A DNA stretch of 64,000 bases from Methyloceanibacter stevinii. GTDB taxonomy: Bacteria > Pseudomonadota > Alphaproteobacteria > Rhizobiales > Methyloligellaceae. The notes beneath the pieces were generated by a model, which saw nothing but the letters and a program-made list of their open reading frames with translations, made no database searches and was not told where the DNA came from. The stretch spans positions 62,001 through 126,000 of the forward strand of contig NZ_LPWE01000011.1 of NCBI RefSeq assembly GCF_001723355.1, in the 5' to 3' direction. This document shows positions 37,418 through 45,426 of this stretch, piece by piece. A program made the position numbers and the translations under genes. The number at the start of each line of letters is the position of its first letter. Positions within the stretch are counted from its first letter, which is position 1.

Positions 37418-40105
37418 ATGGCGGAACAGACGCCCAAATGGGTGTACAGCTTCGGCGGTGGACACGCCGATGGCTCCGCCGCGGACAAGGATCGTCTCGG
37501 CGGCAAGGGCGCACACCTTGCCGAGATGTCGCGTATCGGCCTGCCCGTTCCCCCTGGTTTCACCATCGCCACGGATATGTGCGCGGCCTATTACGAGAAC
37601 GGCCGCAAGCTCCCCGACGCGCTGAGACCCATGGTGGACGAGGCGCTTGTCCAGATGGCGTCCTACACCGGCGCGCATTTCGGCGATGTCGAGCATCCGC
37701 TGCTCGTGTCGGTGCGCTCCGGCGCACGCGCGTCCATGCCCGGCATGATGGACACGGTTCTCAATCTCGGCCTCAACGACGAAACCGTCGAAGGGCTTGC
37801 CCGCCGCACCGGAGAGCGGCGCTTCGCCTACGACACCTATCGGCGCTTCATCCAGATGTACGCCGATGTGGTGCTTGGCGTGGATCACGGCTTGTTCGAG
37901 GATATCCTCGAGAACTACAAGGCGCTGAAGGGCTACGAACTCGATCCCGAACTTCAGGCGGAGGATTGGATCGAGATCGTCGCCCGCTTCAAGTCGCTGG
38001 TCGAAAAGGAGTTGGGCCTGCGGTTCCCGCAAAGCCTCCGCGACCAGCTTTGGGGCGCGATCGCCGCCGTGTTCGGGTCCTGGCAGAACGCGCGGGCTAT
38101 CGCCTACCGGCGGCTTCACGACATTCCGGACGATTGGGGCACCGCCGTCACTGTCCAGACCATGGTGTTCGGCAATAAGGGCGACAACAGCGCCACCGGC
38201 GTCGTGTTCACGCGCAATCCCTCGACCGGTGAGAACGAACTGTTCGGCGAGTTTCTCTTGAATGCGCAGGGCGAGGACGTTGTTGCGGGCCTCCGCACGC
38301 CCCAGCCCTTGACCAAGCAAGCCAGCGCCGCCAACGGCAATGGCAAGGTCTCTCTCGAAGAGGCGATGCCGGAGGCCTTTGCCAAGCTGAAGCACAATTG
38401 CGCCGCCCTGGAACGGCATTTCCGCGACCTGCAGGACATCGAGTTCACGATCGAGGCGGGCGAACTCTTCATGTTGCAGACCCGCGCCGGTAAGCGCTCC
38501 ACGCAGGCCGCGCTGAAGATCGCCGTCGATATGGCGGGCGAAGGCATCATCACCCAGGAAGAAGCCGTGATGCGGATCGACCCGGCGCATCTCGACCAGC
38601 TGCTGCATCCGACGCTCGATCCCAACGCGGACATGACGGTGCTGGCGAAGGGGCTGCCCGCATCGCCGGGCGCCGCGTCCGGTGAGATCGTCTTCGATGC
38701 GGACGAAGCGGTCCATCTGAAGAGCCAGGGGCACACGGTCATTCTGGCGCGCATCGAGACCTCGCCCGAGGACGTGCAAGGGATGCATGCGGCCGCGGGC
38801 ATCCTGACCACCCGTGGGGGTATGACGAGCCACGCCGCCGTGGTGGCGCGCGGCATGGGACGGCCCTGCGTGGCCGGTGTCGCCGCGGCTCATATCGATC
38901 TCGAACGCGAAACGTTGGAAGCGTCGGGCGTCGTCTTGCGTAAGGGCGATATCGTCACCATCGACGGGTCTTCCGGAAAGATCATCAAAGGGCGCGTGAC
39001 CATGCGGCAGCCCGATCTGTCGCCCGACTTCGCCACGCTGATGGAATGGGCCGACGGTCTGCGGCGCATGGAAGTGCGCGCGAACGCCGATACGCCGGCC
39101 GACGCCGGCATGCACCGGGACTTCGGCGCCGAGGGGATAGGCCTGTGCCGGACCGAGCACATGTTCTTCCAGGACAATCGCATCGTCGCCATGCGCGAGA
39201 TGATCCTGGCGGAAACGAAGGAGGCGCGCCGCGCGGCGCTCGCCGAGCTCCTGCCGGAGCAGCGGCAAGACTTCATGGCGCTCTTCAAGATCATGAAGGG
39301 ACTGCCGGTGACGATCCGGCTCTTCGATCCGCCTCTCCACGAGTTCCTGCCGCACGAGGAAGACGCGATTGCCGATGTGGCGGAAGCCATGGGGGTGGAA
39401 ATCGCACGTCTCAGCCGCCGCATCGCCGTTCTCAGCGAATTCAACCCCATGCTCGGTCAGCGCGGAGCGCGTCTGCTCGTCTCCTATCCGGAGATTGTCG
39501 ACATGCAGGCTCGGGCGATCTTCGAGGCCGCCATCGAGTCCGGGAAGGAGCTGCACGACCGCGTCCGTCCCGAGATCATGGTGCCGCTCGTGGCCACCAA
39601 GCGGGAACTCGACCTCATCAAGGAGCGCATCGCCGAGACGGCGCGTGCGGTGGAGAAGGAACGCGAGACGACGCTCGCCTTTCAGGTCGGATCCATGGTG
39701 GAACTGCCCCGCGCCTGTCTCGTCGCCGGCGAGATCGCGGAGTCGGCGGAGTTTTTCTCCTTTGGAACCAATGACCTAACCCAGACTACGTTCGGCCTCA
39801 GCCGCGACGATGCGGGCCGTTTCCTTGGGGAATACGCCGACAAAGGGATCATTAACCACGATCCATTTATGACGCTCGACGCTGCGGTCGGCGAGCTCAT
39901 GGAAATCGGCGTGGAACGCGGCCGGGCCGTCCGCCCGGACCTCAAGATCGGCATTTGCGGCGAACACGGCGGCGACCCGGAAACCATTGGTTTTTGCGAG
40001 AAAATTGGGCTGACTTACGTGTCCTGTTCGCCCTATCGGGTGCCCGTCGCGCGCCTTGCCGCGGCCCAGGCAGCCGTGAAAAACCCTGCAGTAACGGATC
40101 GTTAG
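37418..40105 (+). CDS. ppdK: Pyruvate, phosphate dikinase
   Basis: The 895-residue product has the full domain order. The N-terminal ATP-grasp domain includes LGGKGAHLAEM and SVRSGARASMPGMMDTVLNLGLN, the phosphohistidine loop reads TTRGGMTSHAAVVARGMGRP (about residue 470), and the C-terminal PEP-binding barrel contains GLCRTEHMFF, SFGTNDLTQ and GICGEHGGDP. It interconverts pyruvate plus ATP plus Pi with PEP plus AMP plus PPi, so it connects glycolysis and gluconeogenesis. The ATG at 37418 has AGGAGG 10 bp upstream; an ATG at 37397 is possible. The 312 bp between the GGCT-family stop and this gene contain no other gene, but include a GC palindrome with a T6 run near 37220-37250. Confidence 0.96.
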   Translation: MAEQTPKWVYSFGGGHADGSAADKDRLGGKGAHLAEMSRIGLPVPPGFTIATDMCAAYYENGRKLPDALRPMVDEALVQMASYTGAHFGDVEHPLLVSVRSGARASMPGMMDTVLNLGLNDETVEGLARRTGERRFAYDTYRRFIQMYADVVLGVDHGLFEDILENYKALKGYELDPELQAEDWIEIVARFKSLVEKELGLRFPQSLRDQLWGAIAAVFGSWQNARAIAYRRLHDIPDDWGTAVTVQTMVFGNKGDNSATGVVFTRNPSTGENELFGEFLLNAQGEDVVAGLRTPQPLTKQASAANGNGKVSLEEAMPEAFAKLKHNCAALERHFRDLQDIEFTIEAGELFMLQTRAGKRSTQAALKIAVDMAGEGIITQEEAVMRIDPAHLDQLLHPTLDPNADMTVLAKGLPASPGAASGEIVFDADEAVHLKSQGHTVILARIETSPEDVQGMHAAAGILTTRGGMTSHAAVVARGMGRPCVAGVAAAHIDLERETLEASGVVLRKGDIVTIDGSSGKIIKGRVTMRQPDLSPDFATLMEWADGLRRMEVRANADTPADAGMHRDFGAEGIGLCRTEHMFFQDNRIVAMREMILAETKEARRAALAELLPEQRQDFMALFKIMKGLPVTIRLFDPPLHEFLPHEEDAIADVAEAMGVEIARLSRRIAVLSEFNPMLGQRGARLLVSYPEIVDMQARAIFEAAIESGKELHDRVRPEIMVPLVATKRELDLIKERIAETARAVEKERETTLAFQVGSMVELPRACLVAGEIAESAEFFSFGTNDLTQTTFGLSRDDAGRFLGEYADKGIINHDPFMTLDAAVGELMEIGVERGRAVRPDLKIGICGEHGGDPETIGFCEKIGLTYVSCSPYRVPVARLAAAQAAVKNPAVTDR

Positions 40106-40220
40106 CCAGTCTGCGCCGAAAGTGTTGGGCGTTGCCGATATGCACAGATTGATCTAGAATAATCACTGCTCGTTAAGGCAAACAACGGGGTCCGGGCTCA
40201 ATCCGGCAGGGGGGGCTTTG

Positions 40221-40239
40221 CACCGACTTTCCGTCGGTG
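40221..40239 (+). promoter_or_regulatory. Hairpin in the 294-bp gap after ppdK
   Basis: CACCGAC (40221-40227) and GTCGGTG (40233-40239) form a perfect 7-bp stem around TTTCC. The whole gap 40106-40399 lacks a gene. It is the leader of the SleB-like hydrolase gene, whose ATG at 40400 is preceded by GGAGGG. The hairpin has no T run and its role is unknown. Confidence 0.3.
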
Positions 40240-40399
40240 ATCTTCCAGCCAGCAGCTTGGAAAATTTTGGGGATACCCTAGGGAACGCGTGGTTCGTCCG
40301 CACGTTTGAACGGGGTAAGAAGTTTCGGAGGCTTACCAGGGGGATGCTCGCCAAGGCGGGCAGCTGGCAAGTCGGCCGTACGGGGATCTTGGAGGGATA

Positions 40400-41461
40400 A
40401 TGGGCCGACGCTCGTTTCGTCGGATGTGGTACGCCGCCGCTGCGCTCGTATCGCTCCCGTCAATCGGTGTGGGTTATGCAGCCGCATACGGCAGCCTGTT
40501 TGGCGCCGAGGTTGAGCTGTACCTGCCCGCTCCCGGCACTATTTCCAACGCAATTCGAACCGAAGACGACGCCGAGCCCAGAGAGGTTTCGACTGCCGCC
40601 GCCCGTCTGTTCTACGAAGACGGTAAGGGTCCTCGCGCGGATCGCTTTGCGGTTTCCGCCTCGAAGCCGGCCAGGGCCTCGATCATGGCCAGCATCGCGA
40701 AGTTGCCTGCGCTGCCCGGGTTCTTCACCGAGAAAAAGGACGATGAGGGCGGGGCCGTCATTCCCGTCGCGTTCGTCCCGTCGCAGCAGGATCAAGACAT
40801 CGGCAGCGCCGTCCTCCCGACGGCGGGTTATGCGGCGCTCTTCGATGCCAGCTACGAGGTCGACGGTTTCCGTCCCGATCCCTATGACATCGCTTATCGT
40901 CCCTCGGAGGAAGCTCTGAAGTTCCGCTACAAGGGCGAGACCCAGGCCGAGTTCGAAGAACGCGAGCGCCATTGTCTGGCCACCGCCATTTATTTCGAAG
41001 CGCGGGGTGAGCCGCTCAAGGGGCAGATTGCCGTATCGCAGGTGATCTTGAACCGCGTCCGCAGCCCGAAGTTCCCGCAGACGATCTGCGGCGTCGTCTA
41101 CCAAGGGCAGCACCGCAAAGGGTGCCAATTCTCCTTTACCTGTGACGGCCATTCCGACAATCCGCGTGACAAGGCCCTTTGGGCGCGCGCGCAAGAGCTC
41201 TCCAAGAGCTTCATGGCGGGCGAGCATTGGCTTCCGGAAGTCGGCTACTCGACCTTCTACCATGCGGACTATGTGCGGCCGCGCTGGTCGTACCGCATGA
41301 ACAAGATCGATAAGATCGGCCGGCACATTTTCTACAAGAAGCGCGGCGAGCAGCCCTACCTGGTCGAGGCCTCCCTTACCGATGAATCGGGGACAGAGGC
41401 GACGCCGAGGGTAGCGACGACTTGCCGACGACGTCCCTTGCCTGGGCCGTGCAAGCCGTGA
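40400..41461 (+). CDS. SleB-like cell wall hydrolase (Hydrolase_2 domain)
   Basis: The 353-residue product has an N-terminal membrane or signal segment (WYAAAALVSLPSIGVGYAAAYG), a variable linker, and a C-terminal SleB-type domain starting at ERHCLATAIYFEARGEPLKGQIAVSQVILNRVRSPKFPQTICGVVYQG. It continues with KGCQFSFTCDGHSDNPRDKALW and TFYHADYVRPRW. The glutamate in YFEARGE is the expected catalytic acid of this peptidoglycan hydrolase family. The last residues (ATPRVATTCRRRPLPGPCKP) look out of frame. Adding a base near 41400-41418 would give DAEGSDDLPTTSLAWAVQAV and extend the gene to 41545, overlapping the nadC 3' end. The shorter form is given. Confidence 0.88.
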   Translation: MGRRSFRRMWYAAAALVSLPSIGVGYAAAYGSLFGAEVELYLPAPGTISNAIRTEDDAEPREVSTAAARLFYEDGKGPRADRFAVSASKPARASIMASIAKLPALPGFFTEKKDDEGGAVIPVAFVPSQQDQDIGSAVLPTAGYAALFDASYEVDGFRPDPYDIAYRPSEEALKFRYKGETQAEFEERERHCLATAIYFEARGEPLKGQIAVSQVILNRVRSPKFPQTICGVVYQGQHRKGCQFSFTCDGHSDNPRDKALWARAQELSKSFMAGEHWLPEVGYSTFYHADYVRPRWSYRMNKIDKIGRHIFYKKRGEQPYLVEASLTDESGTEATPRVATTCRRRPLPGPCKP

Positions 41462-41494
41462 CCGGGTCCGTCGATGCAGTTACCGGAACGAGCG

Positions 41495-42358
41495 CTACCG
41501 CTCCCACTCAAGTGATGAGTCTAGGTTACGGGGCGAGTGAGTAAGGGCTCCGACTGAGATCAGGTCGACGCCCGTCCGCGCGATTGCCGCGACACTCTCC
41601 AGCGTGACACCACCCGACGCTTCGGTCACCACCTTACCCTCTACGATTTCCACGGCCTCTTTGAGGGTCGCCAGATCCATATTGTCCAGCAACACCGCGT
41701 CGATCGGGTAGGCGAGCGCCTCCCGCAGCTGGTCGATCGTATCCACTTCCACTTCGATCTTGACCATATGACCGCCGCGCGCGCGCAAGTGTGAGAGCGC
41801 CGCGCCGATCCCGCCGGCCGCGGCGATGTGGTTGTCCTTGACCAGCACCGCGTCATAGAGGCCGAAACGGTGGTTCACGCCGCCACCGCAGCGCACCGCG
41901 TATTTCTCCAGCCCCCGCAAACCGGGCGTCGTCTTGCGGGTGTCGGCGATCCGCGCGCCGGTGCCGTCTACCGCCGCGACATAGGCGGCCGTCAGCGTCG
42001 CGATTCCGCACAGGCGCCCGAGGAAGTTCAGCGCCGTGCGCTCGCCCGTAAGCAGCGCCCGCGTCCGGCCTTCCACCCGGGCGATGGCCGCGTCTGCCTC
42101 GGCCGCATCGCCGTCGTTCACGAGCCGTTCGAAAACCACATCCGCATCGAGCGCACGGAACGCCGCTTCCGCGAAATCGAGACCCGCAATGCAGGCCGGC
42201 TCGCGGACGACAATCGCGGCAGCGCCGCGCGCATCGGCGGGAATAATGGGATCCGTGGTGATGTCGCCCGCGAGGCCGAGGTCCTCTTCGAGCGCGTCGC
42301 GCACGGCCTTCTCGACGAGGTGCCGCGGCAGCGGCGTAACGGGTTCCGGGGTATTCAT
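41495..42358 (-). CDS. nadC: Nicotinate-nucleotide pyrophosphorylase (carboxylating)
   Basis: The 287-residue product has the quinolinate phosphoribosyltransferase core. LLTGERTALNFLGRLCGIATLTAAYV and TRKTTPGLRGLEKYAVRCGGGVNHRFGLYDAVLVKDNHI form the PRPP/quinolinate-binding region, and DAVLLDNMDL and VTEASGGVTLESVAAIARTGVDLISVGALTHS form the barrel's end. It converts quinolinate to nicotinate mononucleotide. It is the last gene of nadA-nadB-nadC on the minus strand. The gap to nadB is 45 bp. Confidence 0.95.
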   Translation of the reverse strand: MNTPEPVTPLPRHLVEKAVRDALEEDLGLAGDITTDPIIPADARGAAAIVVREPACIAGLDFAEAAFRALDADVVFERLVNDGDAAEADAAIARVEGRTRALLTGERTALNFLGRLCGIATLTAAYVAAVDGTGARIADTRKTTPGLRGLEKYAVRCGGGVNHRFGLYDAVLVKDNHIAAAGGIGAALSHLRARGGHMVKIEVEVDTIDQLREALAYPIDAVLLDNMDLATLKEAVEIVEGKVVTEASGGVTLESVAAIARTGVDLISVGALTHSPRNLDSSLEWER

Positions 42359-42403
42359 GAGACGCCCCTCAAGGTGCGATGTTCGCTTGCGCGGGAGCTG
42401 GGT

Positions 42404-44026
42404 CTAGCCCTGGCTGACGACGCGCAGACGCGGCGGACTGGCGATGCCGGCGGCCTCGCGGGCAAACTCGTCGGCCTGCTCCAGGGTCAGGAAGCTCCGC
42501 CGGGCCTGAGCCTCGTCGGGCGCAGGATAGTCGCTGCGGAAATTCGCCCCGCGGCTTTCGGTCCGGGCGAAGGCAGCCGTGGCCACGAACTTGGCCGTCG
42601 TCAGCATGTTCGCAAGCTGCGGATCGCCTTCGTTCTCGCGCTCGAGAGCGATGATTGTCCCGAGGGCCTCCGACAGTCCGTCAGCGTCGCGAACAACACC
42701 CACATTGGCCGACATGGTTTCGCGGAGCGTCCGCTCGGCCTGGCTGTTGCGATAGATGCCGCCGCTGGCGCGCGCGACCGCGTGCAGATCCTGAGGCGGC
42801 AGGGGTGGCAGGCCAGCGGTGATGTCCTCCGCGACACGGGCGCCGAACACGACGGCCTCGAGAAGCGAGTTCGAGGCAAGACGGTTCGCGCCGTGCGCGC
42901 CCGTCGAGGTTACCTCGCCGCAGGCCCACAAGCCGTCGACGGTGCTGCGTCCCTGTACGTCCACCAGAATGCCGCCCATGTGATAGTGCGCCGCCGGCGC
43001 CACCGGGATGGGCTCCTGTGCCGGGTCGATCCCCGCCGAGCGGCAGGTCGACGCGACCGTGGGAAACTTCTCTGCGATACCGGGACCGATCGGACGGCAA
43101 TCGAGAAACGCGCCGCGCCCGCTCACGACCTCGCGATGGACGGCGCGCGCGACCACGTCACGCGGGCCGAGTTCGGCATCCTCGTGAACGGCGCGCATGA
43201 AACGCTCGCCCTTGCGGTTGACGAGCAGCGCGCCCGCGCCCCGAAGCGCTTCGGTGGCGAGCGGCGCCGGATCGCGGCCGATATCGATCGCGGTGGGGTG
43301 GAATTGCACGAATTCCGCATCGGCAATCACTGCGCCGGCGCGCGCCGCGATGGCGACACCTTCGCCACGCGCCTCGACCGGATTGGTGGTGACCGAGTAA
43401 AGGTGACCGGCGCCGCCAGTCGCGAGCACCACCGCCCGCGCGGGCAGGACAAAGGTGTCCGTTTGAGCTTCCTCCATGGTAGGCGCAAGGACGATGCCCC
43501 GGACGCGTCCCTTGTGGACGACCAAATCGCGTGCGGCCACGCCCTCGAGCACGGTGATCGACGGCGTCTTGCGCACCGCGGCGATGATGGCGCTCATGAT
43601 GGAACGGCCGGCAGTGTCCCCTTTGACATGCAGGATGCGATTGGTGCCGTGTGCGGCCTCGTGGCCGAAGGTCAGCTTGCCTTCGAGGTCCTTGTCGAAG
43701 GGCACGCCGTAGCGCAGCAGATCCTCGATCCGGGCCCGGGCCTCTCGTGCCATCAGAAGCGCCACCGCCTCATCGACGAGCCCAGCCCCGGCGCGCACCG
43801 TGTCGGCCGCATGGTCTTCGGGCGTGTCGCCTTCGGACAGCGCGGCCGCGATACCGGCTTGCGCCCAGACGCTGGACGCGCCTTCGCCGATCGGTGCGGG
43901 CGAGATGACGGTGACGTTCAGCGGCGCAAGCTTGAGGGCCGTGAACAGACCCGCAAGACCGGCGCCGACGACAACCACGCTGTCAGCGGCGTTTCTCGGC
44001 ACAAAGGATGGTCTGCCGTTCGTCAT
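42404..44026 (-). CDS. nadB: L-aspartate oxidase
   Basis: The product is about 540 residues. VVVVGAGLAGLFTALKLAP is the FAD-binding motif, SSVWAQAGIAAALSEGDTPEDHAADTVRAG is the active-site loop region, and HVKGDTAGRSIM and GGAGHLYSVTTNP are typical of NadB. HYHMGGILVDVQGRSTVDGLWACGEV and GANRLASNSLLEAVVFGARV complete the family pattern. It oxidises aspartate to iminoaspartate, which NadA condenses to quinolinate. I prefer the ATG at 44026 because AAAGGAC precedes it. The start lies close to the nadA stop at 44060, so coupling is likely. Confidence 0.95.
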   Translation of the reverse strand: MTNGRPSFVPRNAADSVVVVGAGLAGLFTALKLAPLNVTVISPAPIGEGASSVWAQAGIAAALSEGDTPEDHAADTVRAGAGLVDEAVALLMAREARARIEDLLRYGVPFDKDLEGKLTFGHEAAHGTNRILHVKGDTAGRSIMSAIIAAVRKTPSITVLEGVAARDLVVHKGRVRGIVLAPTMEEAQTDTFVLPARAVVLATGGAGHLYSVTTNPVEARGEGVAIAARAGAVIADAEFVQFHPTAIDIGRDPAPLATEALRGAGALLVNRKGERFMRAVHEDAELGPRDVVARAVHREVVSGRGAFLDCRPIGPGIAEKFPTVASTCRSAGIDPAQEPIPVAPAAHYHMGGILVDVQGRSTVDGLWACGEVTSTGAHGANRLASNSLLEAVVFGARVAEDITAGLPPLPPQDLHAVARASGGIYRNSQAERTLRETMSANVGVVRDADGLSEALGTIIALERENEGDPQLANMLTTAKFVATAAFARTESRGANFRSDYPAPDEAQARRSFLTLEQADEFAREAAGIASPPRLRVVSQG

Positions 44027-44059
44027 CGCTGTCCTTTCGACGTCGTACTGACGCACACG

Positions 44060-45126
44060 CTAGTGGTTGAGATTGATCATCCGCTCGACGGCGGCGCGGG
44101 CGGCTTCCACCACGGCCGGATCGACGGTCACCTCTTCCTTCATGAAGATGAGGCTATCGAGGATCTTCGGCAGCGTGATGCGCTTCATATGCGGGCAGAG
44201 ATTACAGGGCCGCACGAACTGGGTGTTCGGCGCTTCGACCGCGACGTTGTCGCTCATGGAGCACTCGGTCACGAGCAGCACCTTGGAAGGCTGGTTGTCC
44301 TCGACCCATTTGATCATGCCGGAGGTCGAACCCGTGAAGTCGGACTCGTCGATCACCTCGGGCGGACACTCGGGGTGCGCGATGATCTTCACGCCCGGGT
44401 CGCTTTCGCGATAGGCGCGAAGCTCCTCGGCGGTGAAGCGCTCATGCACTTCGCAGTGACCCTTCCAGGTGATGATCTCCACATCCGTCTGGGTCTGAAC
44501 CCATTTGGCGAGAAACTCGTCGGGGATCATGATCACCCGTTTCGCGCCGAGGGACTCGACCACGCGCACGGCGTTCGACGACGTGCAGCAGATATCGGAC
44601 TCGGCTTTCACGTCCGCCGACGTGTTCACATAGGTGACCACCGGAACGCCGGGATAGGCTTCGCGCAATGCACGGACATCCTCGCCCGTGATCGACTCCG
44701 CCAGCGAACAGCCGGCGCGGCTATCGGGGATCAGAACCTTCTTGTCGGGATTGAGCAGCTTCGACGTCTCCGCCATGAAGTGCACGCCGCACTGAACGAT
44801 CACCTCGGCATCGGCCTTCGCGGCCTCGCGCGCGAGCTGCAAAGAGTCGCCGACCACGTCGGCCACGCAATTGTAGATCTCCGGTGTCATATAGTTATGC
44901 GCCAGGACCACCGCGTCGCGGACCTGCTTCAGATCGTTGATGGCTTTCACGTAAGGCGCGAATTGAGGCCATTCGACAGGCGGAATCACGCGCGCGACAC
45001 GCTCATACAGATGCGCGGTCTCGCGGGCCACTTCGGGCGTATACGTAAGATCGGGAACGAGCTCGGAAGGCAGCACGGCCTGTGCCTTGGCCTCCCAGCC
45101 TCACTCCCAATTTGAACGGATTCCAT
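44060..45126 (-). CDS. nadA: Quinolinate synthase, frame broken at the N-terminus
   Basis: The core [67 protein letters not shown] and PCNLCPHMK contains the three iron-sulfur cysteines of NadA. Translation from the GTG at 45076 gives the main domain. The ATG at 45126 has AGGAGG 9 bp upstream and gives MESVQIGSE. Adding one base at about 45101 then joins [14 protein letters not shown] in frame. The natural start is therefore taken as 45126. NadA makes quinolinate from iminoaspartate and dihydroxyacetone phosphate. It heads the nad operon under two palindromic operators. Confidence 0.93.
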
Positions 45127-45145
45127 CGCTATCGGCCTCCTGATA

Positions 45146-45247
45146 ATATACTCAATATGAGTATATATAGGGTGTAAAAAGGTCCGGCTCAAGGCCGGCG
45201 CGTTTCCTCGACCGCGCACATCAGCGCTATTCTCATACTGAGTATAG
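45146..45247 (-). promoter_or_regulatory. nad operon promoter with two palindromic operators (NadQ-type)
   Basis: Operator 1 is TATACTCA-ATA-TGAGTATA with 9-bp perfect arms (45146-45166). Operator 2 is CTATTCTCA-TAC-TGAGTATAG with one mismatch (45227-45247). Their centres are 81 bp apart. Between them, on the minus strand, lie TTGAGC (45192-45187) and TATATA (45169-45164), 17 bp apart, so operator 1 overlaps the -10 element. The RBS AGGAGG lies at 45141-45136. The gap 45127-45426 holds no gene. This resembles NadQ sites described in other Rhizobiales, from memory, and a NadQ-like gene lies at 51963-52988. Confidence 0.8.
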
Positions 45248-45426
45248 CATTTTATCCTTATTCTTCAAGGCGTCGCTGCTTTGCACAATTTTCGTGGGGC
45301 CTATCAAGACGTTACTCCGAGGCCCCGAAAAACCGCCGCGGGCGAGGGATAGGCGGATAGACCAGTTGTGGTTGGCAGATAGGGGCATCCCGGATTACCC
45401 TGAAGGCGGCAAGCGGGGACTGTAGG

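Noticed and set aside
37304-39556. 750-codon minus-strand open frame
   Set aside because: Antisense to the intact ppdK gene; composition is His/Arg/Gly-rich and typical of a shadow frame.
40106-40399. tRNA or riboswitch in the gap after ppdK
   Set aside because: Only a 7-bp hairpin is seen; no cloverleaf, no CCA end and no known aptamer core.
41828-45115. 1095-codon plus-strand open frame
   Set aside because: It runs antisense across nadC, nadB and nadA, all strongly conserved; no recognisable domain.
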